Assembly: GCF_002904335.1 (NCBI RefSeq)
Contig: NZ_PPHF01000087.1
Coordinates: 44,774-108,773, forward strand
DNA from: Amycolatopsis sp. CA-126428
GTDB lineage: Bacteria > Actinomycetota > Actinomycetes > Mycobacteriales > Pseudonocardiaceae
DNA: 64,000 bases
Direction of reading: 5' to 3'
Part shown: in pieces, positions 40,286 through 48,488 of the stretch
Numbering within the stretch: position 1 is the first letter of the stretch
Layout of the letters: each line of letters opens with the position of its first letter
Position numbers and translations under genes: made by a program
Notes under the pieces: generated by a model
What the model was told of the DNA's origin: nothing
The model's input: the letters and a program-made list of their open reading frames with translations, nothing else
The model's database searches: none

Positions 40286-40980
40286 TGCGAAGTCATCTTA
40301 ACACCCAGGCACCCCTGGCCCACGAGGTTTTGGGCGCGGTCCTTCAAGTGCGCTCGGACACACTGCGGGTGCTGTTGTGGCGGCGCGCGCTCGACCCGCA
40401 CCTCGGCCGCTGGTCGCTGCCGGGCGGGCGGCTGCGGCCCGACGAGGACGTCGAGACGTCGATCCGGCGCCAGCTCGCCGAGAAGGTGGACGTCCGCCAG
40501 CTCAAGCACGTCGAGCAGCTCGCGGTGTTCAGCGATCCGGACCGGGTGCCGGGCCCGCGCGTGGTGGCGACGGCGTTCCTCGGCCTGGTCCCGTCCGACG
40601 TCGACCCCGAGGTGCCCGAAGACACCGAGTGGCACGACGTCGCGAAGCTGCCGCGCACGGCGTTCGACCACGAGGCGATCGTGCTGCGCGCCCGCGACCG
40701 GCTGCGGTCGAAGCTTTCGTACACGAACCTCGGCTTCGCGCTGGCGCCCGACGAGTTCACGATTTCGGCGCTGCGCGGCCTGTATTCGGCGGCGCTGGGC
40801 TACCGCGTCTCGGCGACCAACCTGCAGCGGGTGCTGTCCCGCCGCGGGCTGCTGGTGCCGACCGGCCACACGGCCCCGCCGGGCCGCGCGGGCGGCCGTC
40901 CCGCGGCGTTGTTCTCCTTCGCCGGCAAGGGCATGCAGATCACCGACCCCTTTGCGGTGTTCAAACCACCCAACCGGTGA
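40285..40980 (+). CDS. nrtR: Nudix-related NAD-synthesis regulator NrtR
   Basis: The 231-residue protein has a Nudix-fold domain (about residues 12-150) and a C-terminal winged-helix DNA-binding domain (SALRGLYSAALGYRVSATNLQRVLSRRGLL). The Nudix box is altered: in GRLRPDEDVETSIRRQLAEKVD the catalytic RE-x-x-EE pattern reads RQ and EK, so hydrolysis is doubtful and ligand sensing likely. NrtR proteins respond to ADP-ribose or related NAD metabolites and repress NAD synthesis. The divergent nadABC operon and the palindrome between them fit. Confidence 0.9.
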   Translation: MRSHLNTQAPLAHEVLGAVLQVRSDTLRVLLWRRALDPHLGRWSLPGGRLRPDEDVETSIRRQLAEKVDVRQLKHVEQLAVFSDPDRVPGPRVVATAFLGLVPSDVDPEVPEDTEWHDVAKLPRTAFDHEAIVLRARDRLRSKLSYTNLGFALAPDEFTISALRGLYSAALGYRVSATNLQRVLSRRGLLVPTGHTAPPGRAGGRPAALFSFAGKGMQITDPFAVFKPPNR

Positions 40981-41020
40981 CCATCCTGCGGCGAAGGCGT
41001 TCTGCCCGTACGGTTGACGC

Positions 41021-41737
41021 GTGACCGAGCCGGAATCGGATAGTGACGCGACGACGACGATCCTGCCGTTGTTCCCGCTCCAGACCGTGCTGCTGCCCGG
41101 CACCAACCTTCCGCTGCACATCTTCGAACCGCGGTACCGGCAGCTGATGGCGGACCTGGTGGGCGGCACGGTGCCGGGCCGTGAGTTCGGCGTGGTCGCC
41201 CTGCGGTCGTCGCTGACCCGCGAGGTCCGTGGTCTGGACCAGTTGTACGAGATCGGCTGCAGCACGGTGCTGCGCGAGGCGAAACGCCTGCCGGACGGCC
41301 GGTTCGACGTGGTGACGCAGGCCCGGCGCCGCTTCCGCCTGCGCGACCTCGACTGCGTTTCGGCGCCGTACCTGATCGCCTCGGTGGAGTGGGTCGACGA
41401 CGACCCGGTGACCCCGGCCGGCGGCATGGCCGAGCGCCTGGCGACGGTCGCCCGCGCGGCGCACCAGCGGTACTGCGAAACAGCCTGGCGCAGCGACGAC
41501 TGGCACGCGCCGGACGCGGACACGACGATCACCGAGCTGGCCTACGTGCTGGCGGCGGACTGCCTGCTGCCGCTGGAGGACCGCCAGCGGCTGCTGGAAG
41601 AACGCCACCCGCTGCGCCGGCTGCGCATCGCGTGCCGGCTGCTGACGCGGGAGGCGGGCTTCCTGCACACGCTGGGCGCGGTGCCGCTGCCCCCGGGCGA
41701 GCTGACCGATCTGAGCCGGCCAGCCAGCTTGAACTGA
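41021..41737 (+). CDS. Lon N-terminal substrate-binding domain protein
   Basis: The 238-residue protein has only the Lon/PUA-like domain, without AAA or protease parts: ILPLFPLQTVLLPGTNLPLHIFEPRYRQLMADL at the start, FGVVALR, and a second half of helices. Stand-alone Lon-N proteins are widespread in actinobacteria and their role is unclear, perhaps recognition of misfolded protein. It starts at GTG 40 bp after nrtR on the same strand and ends 1 bp before the convergent M48 peptidase gene. Confidence 0.87.
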   Translation: MTEPESDSDATTTILPLFPLQTVLLPGTNLPLHIFEPRYRQLMADLVGGTVPGREFGVVALRSSLTREVRGLDQLYEIGCSTVLREAKRLPDGRFDVVTQARRRFRLRDLDCVSAPYLIASVEWVDDDPVTPAGGMAERLATVARAAHQRYCETAWRSDDWHAPDADTTITELAYVLAADCLLPLEDRQRLLEERHPLRRLRIACRLLTREAGFLHTLGAVPLPPGELTDLSRPASLN

Positions 41738-41738
41738 C

Positions 41739-42779
41739 TCAGTCCGCGGCGCCGTTCCCGTTCCCGTTGCCGAACTTGTTCCACACCTTGCCCGCGGCGC
41801 CCGAAACCGCTTCGCCGACGTCGCTGAACACCTTCGTCAGCGGGTCCGTCGACGAGTTCCACGATTCCTTGTACGACTGGGCCGCCGACTTCAGGTCGTC
41901 CTTCCAGTCCGACGACGGGCTTTCGGCGTCCCGGCGCAGGTAGTCGCCGGCCAGGATCGCGCGGTAGTTCTCCGAGGCCGCCCACTTCTGCAGCTGCGCC
42001 GCGCGGACCACCGCGAACGGGTGCGACTCCGTCTCGACCGACCTCAGCTTGAGGAAGCTGTCGCGGATGTCCTCGACCGACTCGTATTCCGCGGCCTGCT
42101 GCAGGAACGACGGGACGTCGATGCGCGCCGGGTCGATGCCACCCGCCACCTGGATCTGGGCGCGCAGCGCCGCTGTCGGGTTCTGGCTGCACAGCAGGCC
42201 GGCGCGGTCGCACGACAGCTCGGCCTTGCGGAACCACTCGCGCAGCGCCGCGATGATCGCGCGGATGCCCAGCGCGCTGACCGGCGTCCAGGACATCGCC
42301 AGCTGCAGGCTGATCAGGCGCACCATGATCGTGCGGTAGACCGCGTGCCCGGAGAGCACGTGCCCCATCTCGTGGCCGAGCACGAACCGCAGGGACTCCT
42401 GGTTCATCAGCTCGACGAGCCCGGTGCTGATCGCGATGAACGGCTCGTCCATGCCGACCGTCTGCGCCTGGATCTGCGCGTTCTGGAAGACGAACACGTT
42501 CGGCACCGCGGGCAGGTCCAGCGTCTCGGCGCATTCGTGGCGCAGCCGGTCGAGCTCCGGGTACTGCTTCGGCCCGACGCGGATCGACGACGCCAGCGCC
42601 ATCAGCCGCTCGCCGCGCTCGTTGTAGAAGCCCGAAACCGCCTTCACGACCTGGGCGAAGCCCGGCACCGCGCGCAACGTGGCGAGCGCGCCGCGGTCCA
42701 CCGGGTGCTCGTACGCGCGTGGGCTGATGCCGGGAAAGCGGACGGCGTTGTGCCGCGAAACCTCGATGTCCTCGGTCAC
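41739..42779 (-). CDS. M48-family zinc metallopeptidase
   Basis: The 346-residue protein carries the zinc motif HEMGH in VLGHEMGHVLSGHAVYR near residue 136, and a downstream ELSCDRAGLL that supplies the third ligand (Glu). A hydrophobic stretch (LISLQLAMSWTPVSALGIRAII) follows the motif. The C-terminus is polar and ends FGNGNGNGAAD. There is no signal peptide, so it is probably cytoplasmic or peripheral to the membrane. The GTG start was chosen because AGGGGGG precedes it. A longer reading from 42812 has no ribosome site. Confidence 0.85.
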   Translation of the reverse strand: MTEDIEVSRHNAVRFPGISPRAYEHPVDRGALATLRAVPGFAQVVKAVSGFYNERGERLMALASSIRVGPKQYPELDRLRHECAETLDLPAVPNVFVFQNAQIQAQTVGMDEPFIAISTGLVELMNQESLRFVLGHEMGHVLSGHAVYRTIMVRLISLQLAMSWTPVSALGIRAIIAALREWFRKAELSCDRAGLLCSQNPTAALRAQIQVAGGIDPARIDVPSFLQQAAEYESVEDIRDSFLKLRSVETESHPFAVVRAAQLQKWAASENYRAILAGDYLRRDAESPSSDWKDDLKSAAQSYKESWNSSTDPLTKVFSDVGEAVSGAAGKVWNKFGNGNGNGAAD

Positions 42780-42827
42780 TGCTGGTTCCCCCCTGTAGGT
42801 GACGGACACCACCTTAGGGGAAACCGG

Positions 42828-43424
42828 TCAGCCGAGGCGGCGACCCAGGTCGTCGCGCCCGTTCCAGGTGGCCAGCAGGCTGTAGGCGATCGACACGCCG
42901 AGCGGGCCGGTCAGCAGCACCCACCACGACTCCAGGCGCGGTGCCAGCTCGATCACCGACCCGAGCGCGGGCGGGCTGGAGATGGCGTAGTGGCTGTTCG
43001 CCCAGCCGACGCCGAGCAGCATCGCGAGCGCGCCGGCGAGCGCGACGCCGAGCACCGCGGCGAGGAACACCACCGGCCCGCGCCGTTCGCGCAGCAGCCA
43101 GCAGACGACGCCGACGACGATGCCCAGCCCGAGCGTGAGGAACCCGAAGACGGCCAAGTCGTCGAACCGGTGCCAGCTTTCCAGCTCCAGGGCGCCCTGG
43201 GTGCCGTCGGCGGCGACGATGCGCACCCGTTCCGGTGGGGCGAGCCGCGACCACGCGAAGGCGAGCGGGAAGCTCAGCAGGCTCAGGGTGCCGAGCACGC
43301 TGACGGCGGGCAGCAGGTCGGCCTTCACGACGACGCGCGGCCGCCGCTCCCGGAACAGCACGGGCACCGACCACGGCCCGGCCACGGCCGACGGCCGGTG
43401 CGCGGGCCCCGACGACTCACTCAC
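42828..43424 (-). CDS. Membrane protein, DUF2567-like
   Basis: The 198-residue protein has four hydrophobic helices (LLPAVSVLGTLSLLSFPLAFAWS, LAVFGFLTLGLGIVVGVVCWLL, VVFLAAVLGVALAGALAMLLG and SWWVLLTGPLGVSIAYSLLA). A soluble segment between the first two (ERVRIVAADGTQGALELESWHRFDD) is likely outside. The layout resembles the actinobacterial DUF2567 family. This is a tentative match and the function is unknown. It lies 48 bp upstream of the M48 gene on the same strand, and its own upstream region holds an eight-copy repeat array. Confidence 0.7.
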   Translation of the reverse strand: MSESSGPAHRPSAVAGPWSVPVLFRERRPRVVVKADLLPAVSVLGTLSLLSFPLAFAWSRLAPPERVRIVAADGTQGALELESWHRFDDLAVFGFLTLGLGIVVGVVCWLLRERRGPVVFLAAVLGVALAGALAMLLGVGWANSHYAISSPPALGSVIELAPRLESWWVLLTGPLGVSIAYSLLATWNGRDDLGRRLG

Positions 43425-43863
43425 CCGGACTCCCTCCTGCGATCAGTGCCACCGAGCGTAACCGGTCGATGCGGGGACGCGGTGAGCTGCTCGCCGTGTC
43501 GGCCGCGCGGGCGGTGCGGGCGGCGCGGGCCGTAGTGAACGATCCGGTTAGTTACATCCTCGCGGCGGCGCGAGTAAATGAACGACCTGGTTCGTTACCG
43601 CACCGCTTCGGCCGACCCAATGAACGATCTGGTCCGTTATCGCACCGCGCCGGCCAGCCTAATGAACGATCTAGTCCGTTACGCCTCGCAGGCGCGCCGG
43701 CTAATGAACGATCCAGTCCGTTACCGACCCACGTGCAGCCGGCGCAATGAACGATCTAGTTCGTTACCGGGCCATGTTCGGCCAACGCAATGAACGATCT
43801 AGTTCGTTACCGCACCACGCCAACCAGCCAATGAACGATCCGGTTCGTTACCCCACTCGGCCG
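43425..43863. other. 439-bp stretch without a gene, mostly a palindrome array
   Basis: It holds the promoter region of the membrane protein gene at its left end and the eight-copy repeat at 43536-43851. Reading frames such as the one at 43578-43793 only translate the repeat (MNDLVRYRTA repeated) and break where the period changes from 42 to 43 bp, so I do not call a gene. Confidence 0.8.
43536..43851. repeat. Eight copies of TGAACGATCTAGTTCGTTAC at 41-43 bp steps
   Basis: Copies begin at 43536, 43579, 43621, 43663, 43705, 43748, 43791 and 43832. Each is a small palindrome (arms AACGA/TCGTT around a six-base centre that varies as TCYRGT/C). The 20-odd bases between copies are GC-rich and share endings like CGGCCNRCC, so the true unit is 42-43 bp. 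The first copy is the most decayed. It lies between bsaP and a membrane protein gene, both on the minus strand. Confidence 0.9.
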
Positions 43864-44082
43864 TCAGCCGCTCGCGGTCTCGCCGTGCCGGCTGCAGCGG
43901 GCCGTCCACCCGAGCGGGCTCACCTGGACCACCAGCCGGCGCGCGCAGAACGTGCAGTACCGCGGCGGTTCCAGCGCCGTCCGGGGGTTGCGGCACGCCG
44001 GGTGGTCCGCCCCACCCGGCGACTCCTGTCCACAATGGACACAAAAGGCACCGGAGGCCGTCGCAGCGTCAGAGGCTGTCAC
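43864..44082 (-). CDS. bsaP: Biotin synthase auxiliary protein BsaP
   Basis: The 72-residue protein has three CxxC/Cys groups: FCVHCGQ, HPACRNPR and YCTFCARRL, then ARCSRHG. This is the pattern of the actinobacterial protein that follows bioB and has been reported to supply or rebuild an iron-sulphur cluster of BioB so that it can turn over. GTG is the start, and the gene overlaps the bioB end by 14 bp, implying coupled translation. Confidence 0.85.
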   Translation of the reverse strand: MTASDAATASGAFCVHCGQESPGGADHPACRNPRTALEPPRYCTFCARRLVVQVSPLGWTARCSRHGETASG

Positions 44083-45145
44083 TGAGGGCCTTGATGGGCA
44101 TCTTGAGCTCGTCCAGCATCTCCAGATCCGCCGAAGCCGGCCGGCCCAGGTTGGTCAGGTAGTTGCCGACGATGATCGCGTTGATCCCGCCGAGCATGCC
44201 CTGCTCCGCGCCGAGGTCGCCCAGCGTGAGCTCGCGGCCGCCGGCGAAGCGCAGCATCGTGCGCGGCATCGCGAGCCGGAACGCCGCCACCGTCCGCAAC
44301 GCGTCGCGCCCCTCGACGATCTCGTAGTGCTCGTACGGCGTGCCCGGCTGCGGGATGAGGAAGTTCATCGGCACCTCGTGCGGGTTCAGCTCGGCCAGCT
44401 GCACGGCGAACTCCGCGCGCTGCTCGACCGTCTCCCCCATGCCGATGATCCCGCCGCAGCAAACCTCCATGCCCGCGTCGGCGACCATGCGCAGGGTGTC
44501 CCAGCGCTCTTCCCACGTGTGCGTCGTGACCACCGACGGGAAGTGCGAGCGCGCCGTCTCGAGGTTGTGGTTGTAGCGGTGGACGCCCATCTCGACGAGC
44601 TCGTCGACCTGCTCCTGCGTCAGCATGCCCAGTGAGCACGCGATCTGGATGTCGTTCCCGTCCTCGCGGATCGCGCGAACGCCCTCGCGGACCTGCGAAA
44701 GCAGCCGCTGGTCCGGGCCGCGGACGGCGGCGACGATGCAGAACTCCGTCGCGCCGGTTTCGGCGGTCTGCCGGGCGGCCTTGACCAGGTTCGGGATGTC
44801 GAGCCACGCCGAGCGCACCGGCGTCGGGAAGCGGCCGGACTGGGAGCAGAAGTGGCAGTCCTCGGGGCAGCCGCCGGTCTTCAGGCTGATGATGCCCTCG
44901 ACCTCGACCTCCGGCCCGCACCAGCGCATCCGCACCTCGTGCGCCAGGGCGAGGAGGTCGGGCAGCCGGTCGTCGGGCAGCCGGAGCACGTCGAGGACCT
45001 GCTGTTCACCGAGGCCGACGCCGTTTTCTAGGACCTGCTCGCGGGCGAGGGCAAGCAGGCTTTCCGGGGGGTCCGGGTGGCGAAGCCCCCGGCTCGGGGC
45101 GGAGCCCCGGCTGTCACTGACATCGGTGTCCGGGACTGCGGTCAC
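44069..45145 (-). CDS. bioB: Biotin synthase
   Basis: The 358-residue radical SAM enzyme inserts sulphur into dethiobiotin to make biotin. The SAM-cluster Cys are in TGGCPEDCHFCSQSGRF. YNHNLETARSHFP and MNFLIPQPGTPYE are BioB-specific, and the C-terminal TLGDLGAEQGMLGGINAIIVGNYLT is intact. I take the GTG at 45145 as start because AAGGAGC precedes it. An in-frame ATG at 45187 would add 14 residues. bsaP overlaps its 3' end and bioD lies 79 bp upstream. Confidence 0.95.
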   Translation of the reverse strand: MTAVPDTDVSDSRGSAPSRGLRHPDPPESLLALAREQVLENGVGLGEQQVLDVLRLPDDRLPDLLALAHEVRMRWCGPEVEVEGIISLKTGGCPEDCHFCSQSGRFPTPVRSAWLDIPNLVKAARQTAETGATEFCIVAAVRGPDQRLLSQVREGVRAIREDGNDIQIACSLGMLTQEQVDELVEMGVHRYNHNLETARSHFPSVVTTHTWEERWDTLRMVADAGMEVCCGGIIGMGETVEQRAEFAVQLAELNPHEVPMNFLIPQPGTPYEHYEIVEGRDALRTVAAFRLAMPRTMLRFAGGRELTLGDLGAEQGMLGGINAIIVGNYLTNLGRPASADLEMLDELKMPIKALSDSL

Positions 45146-45224
45146 GGGCGGCTCCTTGATCGAGGTGGTGCGGAAAGCGTCCCTCATCGTGCACGAAGGT
45201 ACGTCGAGGCGACAGCGATGCAGG

Positions 45225-45950
45225 TCACTTCCCGGCAGAAGCGCAACCAGCGAAAAGCTCCGGGTCGAATTCGCCGCCGAACCACGGCGAGAGCCCGGCC
45301 CGGGCCGCGGCCAGGAAGTCCTCGCGGGAAGACTGGCCCATGCCGGCGGGCAGCACGCCGAGCAGGGGCGCCCCCGCCGCGACCGGCAGGTCTTCGAGGT
45401 TGGACAGCGCCGCGAGGTCCGGTTCGGCCGGCCACGCGCCGATGATCACGCCGGCGACGGTCAGCCCGCGCTTGCCGGCGACCTCGGCGGTGAGCGCGGT
45501 GGCGTTGAGCGTGCCGAGACCGGCCTCGGCCACGATGATCACGAGCGAGCCGAGGGACCAGGCGACGTCGGCGAGGCTCGCGCCGGTGGGGTCGAAGCGC
45601 ACGAGCAGGCCTCCGGCGCCCTCGATGAGGGTGAGGTCGTGCGCGGTGTCGAGGTCGGAGGCGGCCTGGGCGATTTCGCCGGGGTCGAGCGCCGGCAGCC
45701 CGCTGCGCCGGGCGGCGGCTTCCGGGGACAGCGGATCCGGGTAGCGGCGCAGTTCGCGTGTGGTGACGTCCGGCCCGGCGAGCCGGACGACGTCCTGGAG
45801 GTCACCGGGCTCATCGGGCCGCACCCCGGTCTGGGCCGGCTTCAGCACGGCCACCCGCTGTCCGCCGGCCACCGCCACGGCCGCGATCGCCGCCGTGGTG
45901 ATCGTCTTGCCGACCCCGGTCCCGGTTCCCGTCATCACCAGCATGGTCAC
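45225..45950 (-). CDS. bioD: Dethiobiotin synthetase
   Basis: The 241-residue ATP-dependent enzyme closes the ureido ring of dethiobiotin from diaminopelargonic acid and CO2. The P-loop is GTGTGVGKTITTAAIA at the N-terminus, followed by KPAQTG with the catalytic Lys, and LIEGAGGLLVRF. The GTG start could instead be the ATG two codons later. It is upstream of bioB on the same strand, and a 44-bp palindrome lies 71 bp before its start. Confidence 0.95.
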   Translation of the reverse strand: MTMLVMTGTGTGVGKTITTAAIAAVAVAGGQRVAVLKPAQTGVRPDEPGDLQDVVRLAGPDVTTRELRRYPDPLSPEAAARRSGLPALDPGEIAQAASDLDTAHDLTLIEGAGGLLVRFDPTGASLADVAWSLGSLVIIVAEAGLGTLNATALTAEVAGKRGLTVAGVIIGAWPAEPDLAALSNLEDLPVAAGAPLLGVLPAGMGQSSREDFLAAARAGLSPWFGGEFDPELFAGCASAGK

Positions 45951-46020
45951 GGGCCATCAACATAGTGACTCCGTGCCCGGTCGTGCACGCGGGCCGTGGT
46001 CAAAGCCCTGCCGCAGCCGG

Positions 46021-46064
46021 TCGTGAGTGGTAAAGCGGGTTAGAACCCGCCTTACCACTCACGA
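46021..46064. repeat. 44-bp dispersed palindrome, copy 2
   Basis: It is the same element as 33624-33667: 21-bp arms starting TCGTGAGTGGTAA, one mismatched pair (A/C here, C/C there), and a two-base loop (AG here, CT there). It lies just past the end of the first SulP-carbonic anhydrase gene and upstream of bioD, where it can end transcription of the former. Confidence 0.85.
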
Positions 46065-46077
46065 GCCGGACGGCGGG

Positions 46078-48276
46078 TCAGGCGCCCGGCACCACCACCG
46101 GTGCGCCGGCCGGGCGGAACGTCCGCTCGGCCGCGTCGAACAGGTACACCTGGGCGTCGCCGACGTGGAAGTACATCGCCGTCAGCTGCAGCTTCCCGGC
46201 CGACTCGGCCGCCGCCACCGCCGGGTACTCGCGCAGGTGCTCCAGCTGCTGGAGCACGTTGTGCAGCGCCAGCCGATCGCCTTCCCGGTCCGGGACGCCG
46301 CCGTCGAGGGTGGCCGAGCCGAGCCGGTGCGCGCTCGGCTCGGCGTGGTGCAGCCAGGCCGACAGCGGCCCCGGCGGCGGGCCGTCGGCCAGTGCGGCCA
46401 TCGCGCCGCAGCTCGAGTGGCCGCACACCACGATCTCCTCGACCCCGAGGACGCCCACCGCGTACTCGATGGACGCGTTCATCGACGCGTCCGCTTGACC
46501 CGGCGGCACCAGGTTGCCGATGTTGCGGATGGTGAACAGGTCGCCCGGGCCGCTCGTCGTGATCAGGTTCGGCACGATCCGGGAATCTCCGCAGGTGATG
46601 AACAGGGTGCGCGGCCGCTGGCCGTCGGCCAGGCCGGACAGCGTGTCGCGCAGCAGCGGCGCCGCGCGGCGGTGGAACTCCGTGGCGCCGCGGCGGGTCT
46701 GCTGGGCCGGGATCTCGACCCCTTCCGCCGCCTGCCACTCCGACCACGGCGCGAGCCAGCGCGGCACCGCCCGGCTCGCGGCGACCCGGGACCGCGTCGG
46801 GCGGCCCGCCTTGCCCTCGCCGAACCAGGGGTGGCCGACCTCGTCGACCTCCACCGTGCCGCCGGCGCGCTCGTACGCCTGCTGCCAGGTGTGCAGGCTC
46901 TCGAACGCGGCGTGGTCGAGGTAGTCGACGACCAGCTCCAGCCGCACGGTGACGCCGCCCGGGACGGTCCCGAGCACCTTCGACAGCCGCGGCACCGACA
47001 GGAACGTCAGGACGCCTTCGACGACGACGCGCCAGTTGTCGCCCTCGCGCCCGGTGCCTTCCCGTTCGATGTGGATGCCCGACCAGACCGTGCGGCGCAG
47101 CATCAGCACCACCGCCAGCCCGATGCCCGCCAGCACGCCGGTGAGCAGGTCGAACACGACGACGCCGGCGAGGGTGAGCAGGTACACGGGCAGGTCGCCG
47201 TGGGCCAGCACGGTCTTCATGTGCCCGGGGTTGACCAGCTTCGCGCCGACGTGCACGAGCAGGCCGGCCAGCGCGGCCAGCGGGATGCTCTGGATCAGCC
47301 CGGCGAGCAGGACGACGAACAGCAGCACCCAGAGGCCGTGCAGCACCGCCGACGCCCGGGACTTCGCCCCGGCGGTCACGTTGGTGGAGCTGCGGACGAT
47401 GACGCCGGTGACGGGCAGGCCGCCCAGCGCTCCGGAGAGCATGTTGGCCGCGCCCTGGCCGACCAGTTCGCGGTCGAGGTTGGCGCGCGGCCCGGTGTGC
47501 ATGCGGTCGACCGCGACCGCCGAGAGCAGGCTCTCCACGCTGGCGATCAGCGCGATCGTGACGACGGCGAGGGCGAACCCGCTCCAGCCGCCGTCCGGCA
47601 GCTGCGGGACGAGGTGGACGTTCAGCAGGTCACCGGGCAGCTCGACGCGCGGGAGCGTCATCCCGGACGCGACCGACACCACCGTGGCCACCGCGATCGC
47701 GGCCAGCGGCCCCGGCACCTTGCGGACCGCCGCCGGCAGCTTCGGCCAGCTCAGCAGGAGACCGATGGTGAGCAGGCCGACGATGGTGGCGGAGTCGTGG
47801 TGGGCGATGATCTGGGCGGGCAGCTCGGCGACGTTCTCCACGGCCGAGCTCTGGGCTTTGCCGCCGAGGATGACGTGCAGCTGGCCGAGCACGATCGTGA
47901 CGCCGATGCCGGCCAGCATGCCGTGCACGATCGCCGGCGAGATGGCCAGCGCGGCGCGGGCGATGCGGCTCAGCCCCAGCAGGATCTGGAGCGCCCCGGC
48001 GGCGACGGTGATCGCGCAGGTGACGACCCACCCGAACGTCTGGATGGTTTCGGCCATGACCACGGTCAGGCCGGCGGCGGGCCCGCTGACTTGCAGCGCG
48101 GAGCCGCCGAGCGCGCCGGCGACCACGCCGCCGACGACGGCGGCCACCAGCCCGGCGGCGACCGGAGCGCCCGAAGCGAGGGCGATGCCGAGGGACAGGG
48201 GGACGGCTACGAGGAAGACGACCAGTGAGGCCGGCAGGTCGTGTCGGAGCACGGCGAGGGGTCTCATGATCACCAT
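46078..48276 (-). CDS. SulP-family anion transporter fused to a beta-carbonic anhydrase, copy 1
   Basis: The 732-residue protein has a SulP membrane domain with about twelve helices (residues 1-410: FLVAVPLSLGIALASG, GSALQVSGPAAGLTVVMAE, GVIVRSSTNVTAGAKSRASAVLHG), a short STAS-like linker (about 420-480) and a complete beta-carbonic anhydrase (about 520-732) with zinc ligands in ITCGDSRIVPN and VVCGHSSCGAM. SulP members of this type often carry bicarbonate, and the enzyme interconverts CO2 and bicarbonate at the membrane. The start is the first of two close ATGs. It sits between bioD and a second copy. Confidence 0.93.
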   Translation of the reverse strand: MVIMRPLAVLRHDLPASLVVFLVAVPLSLGIALASGAPVAAGLVAAVVGGVVAGALGGSALQVSGPAAGLTVVMAETIQTFGWVVTCAITVAAGALQILLGLSRIARAALAISPAIVHGMLAGIGVTIVLGQLHVILGGKAQSSAVENVAELPAQIIAHHDSATIVGLLTIGLLLSWPKLPAAVRKVPGPLAAIAVATVVSVASGMTLPRVELPGDLLNVHLVPQLPDGGWSGFALAVVTIALIASVESLLSAVAVDRMHTGPRANLDRELVGQGAANMLSGALGGLPVTGVIVRSSTNVTAGAKSRASAVLHGLWVLLFVVLLAGLIQSIPLAALAGLLVHVGAKLVNPGHMKTVLAHGDLPVYLLTLAGVVVFDLLTGVLAGIGLAVVLMLRRTVWSGIHIEREGTGREGDNWRVVVEGVLTFLSVPRLSKVLGTVPGGVTVRLELVVDYLDHAAFESLHTWQQAYERAGGTVEVDEVGHPWFGEGKAGRPTRSRVAASRAVPRWLAPWSEWQAAEGVEIPAQQTRRGATEFHRRAAPLLRDTLSGLADGQRPRTLFITCGDSRIVPNLITTSGPGDLFTIRNIGNLVPPGQADASMNASIEYAVGVLGVEEIVVCGHSSCGAMAALADGPPPGPLSAWLHHAEPSAHRLGSATLDGGVPDREGDRLALHNVLQQLEHLREYPAVAAAESAGKLQLTAMYFHVGDAQVYLFDAAERTFRPAGAPVVVPGA

Positions 48277-48397
48277 GCAACCGGAAATCGAGTGAAATGT
48301 CCGCTATGTGCCACCCGATCGAGTGAACAAGTCGCCATAATTAGCCCGAATGACACAAATCGGGCATTTCGTTAACGCGCCGTTCACGCGCAGCCGC

Positions 48398-48411
48398 CTG
48401 TCACGTGACAG
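48398..48411. promoter_or_regulatory. Perfect 14-bp palindrome between the two SulP genes
   Basis: CTGTCACGTGACAG lies in the 212-bp gap upstream of copy 1. It has the size and symmetry of an operator for a dimeric regulator. No regulator gene is adjacent. A hairpin formed by GGCCACC and GGTGGCC near 48450-48477 follows the end of copy 2. Confidence 0.45.
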
Positions 48412-48488
48412 TTGAATTCCGTACGACACAAGGCTTTGCGCGCCGACGGCCACCCCCGTGGGCAACGGAGGTGGCCGCCGGCGGTGCG

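Noticed and set aside
43578..43793. Repeat-containing protein (MNDLVRYRTA repeats)
   Set aside because: The reading frame exists only because most units are 42 bp. It breaks where the step is 43 bp, and there is no ribosome site or normal composition.
43536..43851. CRISPR array
   Set aside because: Repeats are only about 20 bp, are themselves degenerate palindromes, and the 'spacers' are about 22 bp and similar to each other. No cas genes are nearby.
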